This document shows, piece by piece, positions 16,719 through 25,715 of a stretch of 64,000 bases of DNA (positions within the stretch are counted from its first letter, which is position 1; every line of letters starts with the position of its first letter). The DNA lies in the NCBI RefSeq assembly GCF_030053135.1, contig NZ_CP125652.1, forward strand, positions 4,396,501 through 4,460,500, written 5' to 3'. The position numbers were made by a program, and so were the translations under genes. Under the pieces are notes generated by a model. That model made no database searches. It had not been told where the DNA came from and saw only the letters and a list, made by a program, of their open reading frames with translations. Origin of the DNA: Rhizobium sp. BT04 (GTDB lineage Bacteria; Pseudomonadota; Alphaproteobacteria; Rhizobiales; Rhizobiaceae).

Positions 16719-17912
16719 GCGTAGCGAGGCTGCAAAGACGAAGAGGCCGAGGAAGGAGAGCGCTGCGCCGACATAACCGGTTGCCGCAAAACCGTAGCCC
16801 CAGGCGATGACGAGGCCGCCGAGCCAGGCGCCGATCGCATTGGCGATGTTGAAGGCGGAATGGTTGGACGCGGCGGCCAGCGTCTGCGCATCGGCGGCGA
16901 CATCCATCAGCCGCGTCTGCAGCGCCGGTCCGGCGGCAAAACCGCAGCCGACGAGGAAGACGCAGAGGCCGAGCATGTAGGGATTGGCGGCGGTCAGCGA
17001 GAAGGTGGTCAGGACGACGATATTATAGACGAGCGAGCCGCCGATCGTGCCGAGCAGAGATTTGTCGGCGAGCCACGAGCCGATGAAATTGCCGGCATTC
17101 ATGCCGACGCCGAAGAGAACAAGCATGATCGGAACGGCGGTTTCCGGCAGCATCGCCACCTCGGTCGTCGTCGCGGCGATATAGCTGAACATCGCAAACA
17201 TGCCACCGTAGCCGACGGCGGCGATGCCAAGCGTCAGCCACACCTGCGGCCGGCGGAAGGCGCCGAGTTCGCGCAGGAACCCGGCCTCCTCGGAAACCCT
17301 GTCCTTCGGAACGTAGAACCAGATCAGCGCCACCGTCAGCAGGCCGAGCACGCCGACGGAGAAAAACGCCACCTGCCAGTCGAGCGACTGGCCGAAGAAC
17401 GTCGTCAACGGCGTGCCGAGAAGGGTGGCGACGGCCAGGCCGAGCATGACGCGGCCGACAGCCCGGGCGCGGCGATGCACCGGCACCATCGAGGCTGCGA
17501 CAAGGGCGGCGACGCCGAAATAGGCGCCATGCGGCAGGCCGCTGACGAAACGCAGCAAGGTGAAGGTCTCGAAGGTCGGCGCCAGCGCGCTTGATATATT
17601 GCCGATGGCAAAGACCAGCATCAGCGTCAAGAGCAAGGTGCGGCGCGCCATCTTCGCGGCGAGCACGGCAATGACGGGCGCGCCGATGACGACGCCGAGC
17701 GCATAGGCGCTGATGACGTAGCCGGCCTGCGGCGTTGTGACCGAGAAAGTCTCGGCGACATTGGGCAGCAGCCCCATGATCGCAAACTCGCCGGTGCCGA
17801 TGCCGAAGCCGCCGCAGGCGAGCGCCAGTTGCACCAGCGCCACGGTCGTTGCCGACGGCAACTCTTCATCCGGCTGGCTATCGATGGAATCATGAATGGC
17901 GATCTGGCTCAC
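16683..17912 (-). CDS. MFS transporter (sugar-efflux/AraJ-like)
   Basis: 409 aa from a GTG at 17912, chosen because GAGGAG lies 6 nt upstream; the reading from 18005 adds a basic non-family extension. Twelve hydrophobic segments, beginning with LVQLALACGGFGIGTGEFAIMGLLP, the AraJ/SotB/YdhP signature, with MARR at the loop 2-3 region. It is probably an inner-membrane drug or sugar exporter. The 3' end is antisense to the last 36 bp of the HxlR gene. Confidence 0.88.
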   Translation of the reverse strand: MSQIAIHDSIDSQPDEELPSATTVALVQLALACGGFGIGTGEFAIMGLLPNVAETFSVTTPQAGYVISAYALGVVIGAPVIAVLAAKMARRTLLLTLMLVFAIGNISSALAPTFETFTLLRFVSGLPHGAYFGVAALVAASMVPVHRRARAVGRVMLGLAVATLLGTPLTTFFGQSLDWQVAFFSVGVLGLLTVALIWFYVPKDRVSEEAGFLRELGAFRRPQVWLTLGIAAVGYGGMFAMFSYIAATTTEVAMLPETAVPIMLVLFGVGMNAGNFIGSWLADKSLLGTIGGSLVYNIVVLTTFSLTAANPYMLGLCVFLVGCGFAAGPALQTRLMDVAADAQTLAAASNHSAFNIANAIGAWLGGLVIAWGYGFAATGYVGAALSFLGLFVFAASLRLERRDRSAQTV

Positions 17913-18212
17913 GAGAGCTCCTCGAGGCGGTTTCTGCTTGGAAATGGCCCGTGACGCAGGCGCGGCCGCGAGCCGATCGTAAAATGGCGGGAGGTGGAGA
18001 CCCATGTCCCCGATACTTCATCTATCCCTAACGTTCAGGCTGGCGTCGAGTGCATTTTTTGCAGTGCAGCGTCCTGCTATGTGCATACGTCTATTGCAAA
18101 TTTTGCATTTCTGTCATTTCCGCGGGGAAGTGGCGGCGCTTGAAATCGCCTTGATCGCAACCATCTGATGGACATAGGCCGGATTATCTCCACGCCAGGG
18201 ACTGGAGCCCTT
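17913..18212. other. Divergent spacer MFS / lipid kinase
   Basis: 300 bp with no credible gene. It contains a perfect TGCAAA-T-TTTGCA palindrome at 18095-18107 in an AT-richer stretch, which probably marks the promoter area of one or both genes. Confidence 0.5.
18095..18107. promoter_or_regulatory. Small palindrome, candidate operator
   Basis: TGCAAA-T-TTTGCA, 6-bp perfect arms and a 1-bp centre, about 105 bp before the lipid-kinase start. Short palindromes occur by chance, so support is weak. Confidence 0.25.
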
Positions 18213-19157
18213 ATGAAGCTTGTAGGCTTTTTCAATCGCGACGGCGGCACCTTCAAGACCACCGACATGCTGGCCTACGAAAAGAGGGCAGAGGCGGCTT
18301 TCCGCGAAGCGGGGCACGATTTCGATGCCATCGTCTTCTCCGGAAAGGAAATCATTCCCGCCATGGAGCGGGCGGCCAAGCGCGACGATATCGACGGGAT
18401 CGTCGCCGGCGGCGGCGATGGCACGATTTCGGCGGCGGCCTCGATCGCCTGGAAGAACGGCATCGCGCTCGGCGTCGTGCCTGCCGGCACGATGAACCTC
18501 TTTGCCCGCTCGCTGCGTGTGCCGCTCGATATCTGGCAGGCGCTCGACGTGCTTGCCACCGGCGAGGTCGACAATGTCGATATTGCCAGCGCCAACGGCC
18601 GGCCCTTCATCCATCAGTTTTCCGCCGGCCTGCATGCCCGCATGGTGCGCTACCGCAACGCCTACAGCTATCGTTCGCGGCTGGGCAAGATCCGGGCAAG
18701 CACAAAGGCGGCCTTGGGGGTCATCTTCAATCCGCCGGAATTCGAGGTCGATTTCGAGGCGGCCGGCATGCGGGAGCGTCGCAGGGTGTCGGCGATTTCA
18801 GTCTCCAACAATCCTTTCGGCGAGAACGCGCTGCTCTACGCCGACAATCTCACAAGCGGCGAACTCGGCTTCTACACGGCAAATCCGCTGAAGCCTCTGG
18901 GTGTCGCCCGTCTCGCCATCGATATGCTGCGCGGCAAGTTCCGCGAGAATGCCGACGTCATGGTGCTGCACCCGGCCGAAGTGCACCTGCATTTCCCGAA
19001 ACTGCGCTTCAAGGCCAATTGCGTCATGGACGGTGAGTTGCTGCCGCTCGAACGCGATGTCTCGATCCGGCTGCATCCGGGCGAATTGAAGGTTCTCGTC
19101 AAGCAGGGTCTTGCGGCGCAGGTGCACGCCAGCGAACGCCGTGAGCCCGCCGCGTAA
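18213..19157 (+). CDS. Diacylglycerol/sphingosine kinase-like lipid kinase
   Basis: 314 aa from the ATG at 18213 (GGAG 5-9 nt upstream; the ATG at 18168 has no such signal). The DAGK catalytic-domain hallmark is GIVAGGGDGTISAAAS, followed by GVVPAGTMNLFARS and the C-terminal beta-rich domain with CVMDGELLP. It would phosphorylate a lipid such as diacylglycerol at the membrane face. It is convergent with the glutamine-synthetase-like gene across only 18 bp. Confidence 0.9.
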   Translation: MKLVGFFNRDGGTFKTTDMLAYEKRAEAAFREAGHDFDAIVFSGKEIIPAMERAAKRDDIDGIVAGGGDGTISAAASIAWKNGIALGVVPAGTMNLFARSLRVPLDIWQALDVLATGEVDNVDIASANGRPFIHQFSAGLHARMVRYRNAYSYRSRLGKIRASTKAALGVIFNPPEFEVDFEAAGMRERRRVSAISVSNNPFGENALLYADNLTSGELGFYTANPLKPLGVARLAIDMLRGKFRENADVMVLHPAEVHLHFPKLRFKANCVMDGELLPLERDVSIRLHPGELKVLVKQGLAAQVHASERREPAA

Positions 19158-19175
19158 ACCGGCCCCGCGTAGGTT

Positions 19176-20528
19176 TCAGAGCCGCGGCAGATAGGTGCGG
19201 TAGTCGAAATCCGAGACGGTGCGCAGATGCGCCAGCGCTTCCTTGCGCTTGGTGTCGCCATAGAGCGCCTGATATTGATCGCCGAAGATATCGGCAATGA
19301 AGGGCGAGGTGCGGAAGGTTTCGACGGCGGTGAGGAAATCATGCGTCAGCCGGGCCGTATTCGGCGGCGTGTGCGAGGGCGTCGTCTCCTCGCCGGGATC
19401 GAATTCGCCATCGAGACCGGTGAGCATGCCGCCGAGGATCGCCGCCAGCAGCAGATAGGGATTGGCGTCGGCGCCGGCGACGCGGTGCTCGATGCGGGCG
19501 GCCGGCCCATCCTTATCGGGTATGCGGATCGCCGTGCCGCGATGGCCGCTGCCCCAGGTGAGATCAACAGGGGCGAATGAACCCGGCTGGAAGCGCCGGT
19601 AGGAATTGGCGAAGGGAGCGAAGATCAGCTGCGCCTCGCGCATGGTCTTGAGCAGGCCCGCCGTGGCCGATTTCAGCCGCTTCGGCTCACCGCCTTTGGC
19701 ATCGAGGATGTTGCGGCCTTGCCGGTCGATGATGCTCGCATGCACATGCAGGCCGGAGCCGGCATGGTCGGAATAGGGCTTGGCCATGCAGGTCGATTTC
19801 AGCCCGTGCCGGCGCGCTGCCTGCTCGGCGATGCGCTTGAGACAGAGGCAATCGTCGGCGGCCGCCAGCGCATTCGGGCGGTGCAGCAGGTTGACCTCGA
19901 ACTGGCCCGGGCCGAACTCCGCCGTCGTCGCATCCGCCGGCAACCCCTGTGCCCTCGCATAGGCTCTCAGCGTCTGGAGATAATCGTCGAGCGCGTCGAC
20001 GGCGCTCATGTCGTAGAGTTGGAAACCGTTCGGTTCGCCGCGATAGGTGAGGTTTTCGGGCGGGGAGGGGCGTCCGGTTTCACGCCAGTCTCCCGCCATC
20101 ACATAGAATTCCAGCTCGGTCGCCACCACAGGCGTCAGGCCGCGCGAGGCATAGCGCTCCAGCACCGAGGCGAGGATGGCGCGCGGATCCATGAAGCTCG
20201 GGCTGCCGTCGAACTCGTGCATGCTGGCCAGCACCTGCATCGAACCCTCGGGCGCCCAGGGCATCGGCGCCAGGCTGCGCCGGTCCGCAACGACCATGCC
20301 GTCGGGATCGCCGATCGTCAACGACAGGCCGGTAATGTCGTCATTGTCGTCGCCCCAGATGTCGAGCGATTGCGTCGAGGTCGGCAGGCGGATCTCGCCG
20401 GCCCAGACCTTGCCTTGTGCGTCGAGCGGAAGCTGCTTGCCGCGCAGGTCGCCGTTCATGCCGACGATTAGGATCTCAAAACGCGGGTCGCCGCCATCGG
20501 TCTTGCCGTCTATCCTGTCGCTCGCCAT
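19176..20528 (-). CDS. Glutamine synthetase family protein (gamma-glutamylpolyamine synthetase-like)
   Basis: 450 aa from the ATG at 20528; starting at 20606 would leave only 5 bp to the divergent gene. GS catalytic-domain features: AELEFYV, TAEFGPGQFEVNL, SDHAGSGLHVHAS and the ATP-binding HRGTAIRIPD segment. The length and N-terminus fit GlnA3/PuuA/SpuI-type enzymes rather than nitrogen-assimilatory GlnA. Its divergent neighbour is an SpuC-like aminotransferase, so ligation of glutamate to a polyamine is the best guess; other amine substrates are possible. Confidence 0.88.
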   Translation of the reverse strand: MASDRIDGKTDGGDPRFEILIVGMNGDLRGKQLPLDAQGKVWAGEIRLPTSTQSLDIWGDDNDDITGLSLTIGDPDGMVVADRRSLAPMPWAPEGSMQVLASMHEFDGSPSFMDPRAILASVLERYASRGLTPVVATELEFYVMAGDWRETGRPSPPENLTYRGEPNGFQLYDMSAVDALDDYLQTLRAYARAQGLPADATTAEFGPGQFEVNLLHRPNALAAADDCLCLKRIAEQAARRHGLKSTCMAKPYSDHAGSGLHVHASIIDRQGRNILDAKGGEPKRLKSATAGLLKTMREAQLIFAPFANSYRRFQPGSFAPVDLTWGSGHRGTAIRIPDKDGPAARIEHRVAGADANPYLLLAAILGGMLTGLDGEFDPGEETTPSHTPPNTARLTHDFLTAVETFRTSPFIADIFGDQYQALYGDTKRKEALAHLRTVSDFDYRTYLPRL

Positions 20529-20611
20529 GACCTTGAAAATCCTCCGGGACAAGGCCAAGCTCCTATCCCATCGATAGCAGCCTTTCAATCCACGAGGGTC
20601 TTTCACCAGCC

Positions 20612-21979
20612 ATGCCCGATACTTACCCTCTCTCGAATCTCGCCGCGATCGACGCAGCGCACCACCTGCATCCCTTCGCCGACATGAAGAAATTGAATGC
20701 CGAAGGCACGCGCGTCATTCAGCGCGGCGAGGGCGTCTACATCTTCGACAATCACGGCAGGAAATATCTCGACGGCTTTGCCGGCCTCTGGTGCGTCAAT
20801 ATCGGTTATGGTCGCCGGGAGATCACCGAAGCCGTCGCGCGGCAGATGAACGAACTGCCCTATTACAACACCTTCTTTGGGACGACCTCGACGCCGACCG
20901 CGCTGCTTGCCGAGAAAGTCACCTCTCATGCCGGCGAGCGTTTCAACCATATCTTCTTCACCGGCTCCGGCTCGGAAGCGAACGACACATGGTTCCGCAT
21001 GGCCCGAGTCTATTGGCGTGCGGTCGGCAAATCGTCGAAGAAGATCGTGATATCGAGGAAGAACGGCTATCACGGTTCGACTGTTGCCGGCGCCAGCCTC
21101 GGCGGCATGAAGTACATGCACGAGCAGGGTGATCTGCCGATCCCAGGCATCGTCCATATCGGCCAGCCCTATTGGTACGGCGAGGGCGGCGATCTCTCGC
21201 CCGCCGAATTCGGTCTCAAGGTTGCTCGCGAGCTCGAAGCGAAGATCGACGAACTGGGCGAGGAAAATGTCGCCGCCTTCGTTGCCGAACCGGTACAGGG
21301 TGCCGCCGGCGTCATCATCCCGCCCGAAACCTACTGGCCGGAAATCGACCGCATCTGCAAGGCGCGCAATATCCTGCTGGTAACCGACGAGGTGATCTGC
21401 GGTTTTGGCCGTCTCGGCGCCTGGTTCGGCCATCAGCATTTCGGCGTCGAGCCGGATCTCGCGCCGATCGCCAAGGGGCTGTCCTCCGGCTACCTGCCGA
21501 TCGGCGGCGTGCTCGTCAGCGACCGCATCGCCGACGTGCTGATCAACGAGGTCGGCGACTTCAATCACGGCTTCACCTATTCCGGTCATCCGGTCTGCGC
21601 CGCCGCCGCACTCGAAAACCTGCGGATCATCGAGGAGGAAAGGTTGGTCGAGCGTGTGCGCGACGATATCGGCCCCTATTTCGGCAAGGCCTGGGCGGCG
21701 CTCGCCGAGCATGATCTGGTCGGCGAGGCCGTTAGCATCGGTCTGATGGGCGCCCTGCAGCTTGCCGCCGACAAGCGCACCCGCACCCGTTATGCCAAGC
21801 CCGATCAGGTCGGTGCGCTGGTGCGCAACCACGCGCTGGCGAACGGCCTCGTGCTGCGCGCCACCGGCGACCGCATGCTCGCCTCGCCGCCGCTTGTCAT
21901 CACCCACGCGGAGGTGGACGAGATGATCGGGATGACCAGGCTGGCGCTGGATGCCGCCTGGAAGGAATTGAAGTCGTAA
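20612..21979 (+). CDS. Class III PLP aminotransferase (SpuC-like, putrescine/omega-amine:pyruvate)
   Basis: 455 aa. Fold-type I class III signatures: FTGSGSEANDTWFRMA (PLP-phosphate binding), LLVTDEVICGFGR with the PLP-nitrogen Asp, and the Schiff-base Lys in APIAKGLSSGYLPIGG. The N-terminus HHLHPFADMKKLN and GLWCVNIGYGR resemble omega-transaminases and putrescine-pyruvate transaminases. Paired divergently with the glutamylpolyamine-synthetase-like gene, it likely works in polyamine breakdown. A hairpin and the left copy of a 19-bp repeat follow it. Confidence 0.9.
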   Translation: MPDTYPLSNLAAIDAAHHLHPFADMKKLNAEGTRVIQRGEGVYIFDNHGRKYLDGFAGLWCVNIGYGRREITEAVARQMNELPYYNTFFGTTSTPTALLAEKVTSHAGERFNHIFFTGSGSEANDTWFRMARVYWRAVGKSSKKIVISRKNGYHGSTVAGASLGGMKYMHEQGDLPIPGIVHIGQPYWYGEGGDLSPAEFGLKVARELEAKIDELGEENVAAFVAEPVQGAAGVIIPPETYWPEIDRICKARNILLVTDEVICGFGRLGAWFGHQHFGVEPDLAPIAKGLSSGYLPIGGVLVSDRIADVLINEVGDFNHGFTYSGHPVCAAAALENLRIIEEERLVERVRDDIGPYFGKAWAALAEHDLVGEAVSIGLMGALQLAADKRTRTRYAKPDQVGALVRNHALANGLVLRATGDRMLASPPLVITHAEVDEMIGMTRLALDAAWKELKS

Positions 21980-21989
21980 CTCCCCTCAG

Positions 21990-22008
21990 CGATGCCGGGT
22001 CACCGTAG
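21990..22008. repeat. 19-bp direct repeat, left copy (NfeD-slipin cassette)
   Basis: CGATGCCGGGTCACCGTAG, identical to 24601-24619. It begins 11 bp after the aminotransferase stop codon. The two copies bracket the nfeD-slipin pair (about 2.6 kb), consistent with the footprint of an insertion or a recombination event. Confidence 0.85.
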
Positions 22009-22082
22009 GAAGGCGCAACGGCAATGATCATCATTGGCTTCGGAACCCATCCAGTGCTTGAGGCTTAAACCAACCATGCAAG

Positions 22083-22101
22083 CCAAGCCTTGAGCTTGGC
22101 G
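22083..22101. terminator. Hairpin downstream of the aminotransferase
   Basis: GCCAAGC-CTTGA-GCTTGGC, a perfect 7-bp stem about 100 bp after the aminotransferase stop and 70 bp before the NfeD start. A mixed T-rich tail follows. A possible terminator, lying just inside the left 19-bp repeat. Confidence 0.4.
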
Positions 22102-22173
22102 TTCTTCGCTTGTTCGTAAATCTTGAGACGCCTTCTCCTTTTTGTTTGTAATTTCCGACATACATTAAATGCT

Positions 22174-23583
22174 ATGTACGTTCCGCAGATTGTCACGCGC
22201 GGATTAAGGTGTTGGCGATGGCAACCGCCAATCTCCACTTTGTTGTTTTTGCTGCTCTCAGCTTTTGGCTTCGTCGCACCGTCGGCGTCGGAGTCCAACC
22301 GAGCCGCTGTCATTCTCAAGGTGAACGGCGCGATTGGGCCCGCCATCGCTGACTACGTGATACGAGGCATCCAGCGTGCCGGCGAACGTGAAGCGGCCTT
22401 GATCATTCTGCAGATGGACACACCCGGTGGCCTTGACACCTCCATGCGGGAAATCATTCGCGCGATTCTTGCCTCACCAGTGCCTGTCGCGGGCTTCGTC
22501 GCACCGAGTGGGGCACGGGCTGCCAGCGCCGGCACCTATATTCTCTACGCAAGCCACATTGCGGCAATGGCGCCTGGGACCAATCTGGGTGCGGCGACAC
22601 CAATCGCGCTCAGCATAAAGCCTTTCGGCGGTGATGCGGAACCCGAAAAGAAGCCGAGCGAGCCTAGTGACAAACAGGCAGAAGCTCCAGGCAATGCCAG
22701 CGAAGCCAAAGCAGTTAACGACGCCGTCGCTTACATTCGCGGGCTTGCGGAATTGCGCAATCGCAACGCCGACTGGGCAGAGCGTGCTGTCCGCGAAGCT
22801 GCGAGCCTTTCATCCAATGCGGCAGTGCGCGAACATGCCATCGATTTCACGGCAGTCGATGTCAACGATCTTCTTGCAAAGGCACAAGGGTACATGGTGC
22901 GGGTCGGTCAAGCGGACGCCCAGCTCGACACCGCCGGTTTAGTCGTGCAGGAATTCGAGCCTGATTGGCGCACGCGCCTGCTTTCCGTCATTACCGATCC
23001 GAACATCGCAATCATCCTGATCATGGTCGGTATCTATGGCCTGATGTTCGAATTTCTCGCACCTGGGACAATGCTTCCTGGCACGATCGGCGGCATCTGC
23101 CTCCTCCTTGGTCTCTATGCCCTCGCATTGCTGCCGGTGAGTTTTGCCGGCCTGGGGCTTATTTTCCTCGGTGTAGGATTGACTGTGGCTGAGGCGCATT
23201 CGCCAAGCTTCGGCGCTTTCGGCATTGGCGGCGGGGTAGCCGTGATCCTGGGAGCAACGATTTTGTTTAATACCGATGTACCCGGCCTGGAAGTGTCGCG
23301 CGTGCTACTGGGCGCGATTGCCTTTGCGACTCTTGCCTTTAGCCTTGTCGTTGCTCGCTTGGCATTCACCTCGCGCTTGCGCCAGGTTGCCACCGGTGCG
23401 GAACAGATGATCGGCATCTCCGGCAAAGTTGAGAGTTGGACGGGGCTCACGGGCTACGTCATTGCGCATGGCGAACGCTGGAAGGCGGTTTCCGCCGAAC
23501 CGCTTGTTGCTGGTGACCCTGTCAGCGTCACTGGCCGCAATGGGCTTGCGCTCGAGGTCGCCAGCCGTCCTAAGGACACTTAA
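22174..23583 (+). CDS. NfeD-family membrane-bound serine protease (ClpP class)
   Basis: 469 aa from the ATG at 22174, which lacks a clear ribosome-binding site; a TTG at 22123 is an alternative. A signal/anchor segment (about 20-38) is followed by the 1510-N-type ClpP domain: [23 protein letters not shown] (presumed catalytic Ser) and AKAVND with the presumed Lys of the Ser-Lys dyad. Then come five or so membrane helices and a C-terminal NfeD OB-fold domain ([20 protein letters not shown]). It is paired with slipin, its usual partner, 29 bp downstream. Base composition is less GC-rich than the flanks. Confidence 0.9.
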   Translation: MYVPQIVTRGLRCWRWQPPISTLLFLLLSAFGFVAPSASESNRAAVILKVNGAIGPAIADYVIRGIQRAGEREAALIILQMDTPGGLDTSMREIIRAILASPVPVAGFVAPSGARAASAGTYILYASHIAAMAPGTNLGAATPIALSIKPFGGDAEPEKKPSEPSDKQAEAPGNASEAKAVNDAVAYIRGLAELRNRNADWAERAVREAASLSSNAAVREHAIDFTAVDVNDLLAKAQGYMVRVGQADAQLDTAGLVVQEFEPDWRTRLLSVITDPNIAIILIMVGIYGLMFEFLAPGTMLPGTIGGICLLLGLYALALLPVSFAGLGLIFLGVGLTVAEAHSPSFGAFGIGGGVAVILGATILFNTDVPGLEVSRVLLGAIAFATLAFSLVVARLAFTSRLRQVATGAEQMIGISGKVESWTGLTGYVIAHGERWKAVSAEPLVAGDPVSVTGRNGLALEVASRPKDT

Positions 23584-23612
23584 CGGTCACTCAGGAAGCA
23601 GGAGGAGAAGTC

Positions 23613-24374
23613 ATGGAAATGTTTGCAGATCTTGCCTTCTATGTGGTGGCCATTGTCATTTTGGTCGCCATCCTCGCATCCGCGGTGAAGATTCTGAGGG
23701 AATATGAACGCGGCGTCGTCTTCACACTTGGCCGCTTTACCGGAGTCAAGGGACCCGGCTTGATTCTGCTCATCCCCTATGTCCAGCAGATGATGCGGGT
23801 CGATTTGCGCACGCGCGTACTCGATGTCCCCAGCCAGGACGTCATCTCACATGACAATGTTTCGGTTCGTGTCAGCGCGGTGATCTATTTCAGAGTTATT
23901 GACCCCGAGAAGTCGACAATACAGGTCGAGGATTTCATGATGGCAACGAGCCAGCTTGCCCAGACGACGTTGCGCTCCGTGCTCGGCAAGCACGATCTCG
24001 ATGAGATGCTGGCAGAACGTGACAGGCTCAACTCGGATATTCAGGAAATCCTTGACACTCAGACGGATGCTTGGGGAATTAAAGTAGCCACTGTCGAGAT
24101 CAAACATGTGGATATCAACGAGTCGATGATTCGTGCAATTGCTCGCCAAGCGGAAGCCGAACGCGAACGCCGCGCAAAGGTCATCAATGCCGAGGGCGAA
24201 CAGCAAGCTGCGGCGAAGCTACTGGAAGCGGCCGAAATTCTGGCCAAGCAGCCGGAGGCGATGCAACTTCGTTATTTGAGCACTTTGAACGTTATCGCCA
24301 GCGAGAAGACCTCGACGATTTTATTCCCCTTCCCGATGGAGTTCGGCAATCTGATGACCATTAAGCCGAAGTGA
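23613..24374 (+). CDS. Slipin (SPFH/stomatin-family) membrane protein
   Basis: 253 aa. A membrane anchor (about 5-25) is followed by the SPFH domain ([15 protein letters not shown]...GPGLILLIP...[23 protein letters not shown]) and a coiled-coil segment rich in Glu/Arg/Ala (about 165-215). The C-terminal hydrophobic stretch [11 protein letters not shown] is the region cut by NfeD proteases in the archaeal model pair. It probably scaffolds a membrane microdomain. A strong GGAGGAG precedes the ATG, and it is co-transcribed with the NfeD gene. Confidence 0.92.
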   Translation: MEMFADLAFYVVAIVILVAILASAVKILREYERGVVFTLGRFTGVKGPGLILLIPYVQQMMRVDLRTRVLDVPSQDVISHDNVSVRVSAVIYFRVIDPEKSTIQVEDFMMATSQLAQTTLRSVLGKHDLDEMLAERDRLNSDIQEILDTQTDAWGIKVATVEIKHVDINESMIRAIARQAEAERERRAKVINAEGEQQAAAKLLEAAEILAKQPEAMQLRYLSTLNVIASEKTSTILFPFPMEFGNLMTIKPK

Positions 24375-24628
24375 TCGAACGGCACTGAACAATTACTCTT
24401 TGCGGCCCTCAAGGCACGCTTGAAAAGCGCCTCCTCGCTGCCGACAAGGCTCACGGCTATCGGGAAGCGGGCATCCTGCTGAACTCCGAAGGCGGCCGTC
24501 AAAGTCACACAACCCCATTCCCCGCAATGCCATTGCCCCTGACATCCGCCACCACCAAAGTTGAACGCTTTGGCAAAGGTGCTCTTGCGAGGAAGCATGT
24601 CGATGCCGGGTCACCGTAGCTGCAGCTG
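24375..24628. other. Spacer after slipin, carries right 19-bp repeat
   Basis: 254 bp between slipin and the convergent cpaA. A minus-strand reading across 24272-24598 stays open but overlaps the slipin 3' end and has no ribosome-binding site, so I do not call a gene. The stretch could be leftover sequence of the event that delivered the cassette. Confidence 0.4.
24601..24619. repeat. 19-bp direct repeat, right copy
   Basis: CGATGCCGGGTCACCGTAG, identical to 21990-22008, ending 10 bp before the cpaA stop codon. It marks the right limit of the NfeD-slipin cassette. Confidence 0.85.
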
Positions 24629-25147
24629 CTATCGGATCATGGGCAAGGCCAAGGTGAGGAGCGCGGCGAAAACCATCACGACGCCGTAAGGTACCTTCCG
24701 GCTCGCCCGGATTTCCTCGACGCGCATGAAAAAGGCGAGATGTGCGACGGGCAGCGGCACCGGCAGCCGCAGAAGCAGGAGCGTCACGATGCCGAGGACG
24801 AGGAGCAAAAACGAAAACGGCAGCATTCCGTGCCAGCCGATAAAAAGGCCGATCGGCAGGAAAAGTTTGGCGTCTCCTGCGCCAAACAGCCGGAACGCCC
24901 AGAGCGCCACCCCAAGTGCGAACATCAGCAGACCGGCCCCGACGTCGCCGCCAATTCCGCTCGACGCAAACAGCGCAGCGCCGACATCCTGTGAGCCAAG
25001 TATCACGGCCACCGTGCGCAATGCATAAAGTGCAACGAGAGCGAGCACGATCGTGTTGGGGATCTTCCATGTGCGGAAATCGGTCCAGGCGGCGTAGAGA
25101 AAAAGAAATACCGAAAGCGAACTAATAACATCGATCATTTGCGGCAT
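24629..25147 (-). CDS. cpaA: Prepilin peptidase CpaA/TadV (A24 family)
   Basis: 172 aa from the ATG at 25147 (AAGGG 8 nt upstream; a GTG at 25156 would add three residues). Aspartyl membrane protease of the short TadV type, without the N-methylase domain of PilD. The two catalytic Asp motifs are visible: WTDFRTWKIPN near the N-terminus and GAGDAKL in the middle. It would cleave the leader of the Flp pilin and the TadE-type pseudopilins encoded next to it. It is divergent from the pilin gene, so the pilus locus is split between two promoters. Confidence 0.92.
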   Translation of the reverse strand: MPQMIDVISSLSVFLFLYAAWTDFRTWKIPNTIVLALVALYALRTVAVILGSQDVGAALFASSGIGGDVGAGLLMFALGVALWAFRLFGAGDAKLFLPIGLFIGWHGMLPFSFLLLVLGIVTLLLLRLPVPLPVAHLAFFMRVEEIRASRKVPYGVVMVFAALLTLALPMIR

Positions 25148-25250
25148 GGTATTCACCCTTTTGGGCTATTATAGCCTGATTTGCAAGTTGTTCTACAGTA
25201 AATCCAGATGACTGAGTCAGTTTTTACGAATAGGCACCGGGACTTTGGTC

Positions 25251-25258
25251 TTAACCAT
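25251..25258 (+). promoter_or_regulatory. CtrA half-site TTAACCAT
   Basis: TTAACCAT is a common half-box form in alphaproteobacterial CtrA promoters. It lies 51 bp upstream of a full CtrA box and between the divergent cpaA and pilin genes, so it could serve either direction. Weak on its own. Confidence 0.35.
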
Positions 25259-25308
25259 AAAGTATAGATGTCGAGAGACTGCGTATAAATCGATTGACTA
25301 AATTAGAG

Positions 25309-25323
25309 TTAAGAGATTATTAA
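25309..25323. promoter_or_regulatory. CtrA box TTAA-N7-TTAA upstream of the Flp pilin
   Basis: Exact match to the CtrA consensus TTAA-N7-TTAA, 83 bp before the pilin start codon and between the divergent cpaA and pilin genes. The pilin gene pilA of Caulobacter is a known CtrA target, so cell-cycle control of pilus production is plausible here. Binding is not shown. Confidence 0.6.
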
Positions 25324-25405
25324 TGGTCCCAGTCGAAGAGGCGGTCTCGACGACAAGGCGGCCGGGGGGATTACGGCGCACAACTTATCTGGGAGGAAAT
25401 TCTCG

Positions 25406-25618
25406 ATGAAAGCCTTTGTAAATAGCGTACGCGCTTTCGCGCGGGAAGAAGATGGCGTCGCACTCACTGAATACCTCATTCTGCTTGCCTTGCTGGTTGG
25501 CGGTGTGATCGGGGCGGTGACATTGGCCGGCCAAAATCTGTCTGCCGCTTGGGACACCTGGGCGACGTGGTTTACGGACAACGTGTCCGCCCCGCCAGCA
25601 GCAGCACCAGCAGGCTGA
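25406..25618 (+). CDS. Flp/Fap-type IVb major pilin
   Basis: 70 aa. A short basic leader ends in EEDG at residue 17. Processing after G17 would give VALTEYLILLALL with the diagnostic Glu at +5 and Tyr at +6, followed by the hydrophobic N-terminal helix. The short C-terminus ends in a Pro/Ala tail. This is the structural subunit of the Tad pilus, cleaved by CpaA. A strong GGAGG precedes the ATG, and a 13-bp stem-loop immediately follows, which would favour a separate abundant pilin mRNA. Confidence 0.95.
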   Translation: MKAFVNSVRAFAREEDGVALTEYLILLALLVGGVIGAVTLAGQNLSAAWDTWATWFTDNVSAPPAAAPAG

Positions 25619-25633
25619 TATTGGCATTGCAAA

Positions 25634-25663
25634 GAAGAGGGGGGTTTGTTAACCCCTCTCTTC
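25634..25663 (+). terminator. 13-bp stem-loop between pilin and cpaB
   Basis: 25634-25646 pairs with 25651-25663 (13 positions, one G-T wobble) around the loop TGTT. A weakly T-rich tail (TAAATTA) follows. Its position 16 bp after the pilin stop suggests partial termination or 3'-end protection, giving more pilin than machinery. Confidence 0.7.
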
Positions 25664-25715
25664 TAAATTAGCATCAATGAATGGATTCGCTCCATCCAGT
25701 GTACGAGTAACCGCG

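Noticed and set aside
24272..24598. Minus-strand open frame of 108 codons after slipin
   Set aside because: It overlaps the slipin coding end, has no ribosome-binding site and no recognisable family.
21990..24619. Integrative element with attL/attR at a tRNA
   Set aside because: The 19-bp repeat does not resemble a tRNA 3' end, and no integrase or excisionase gene is present.
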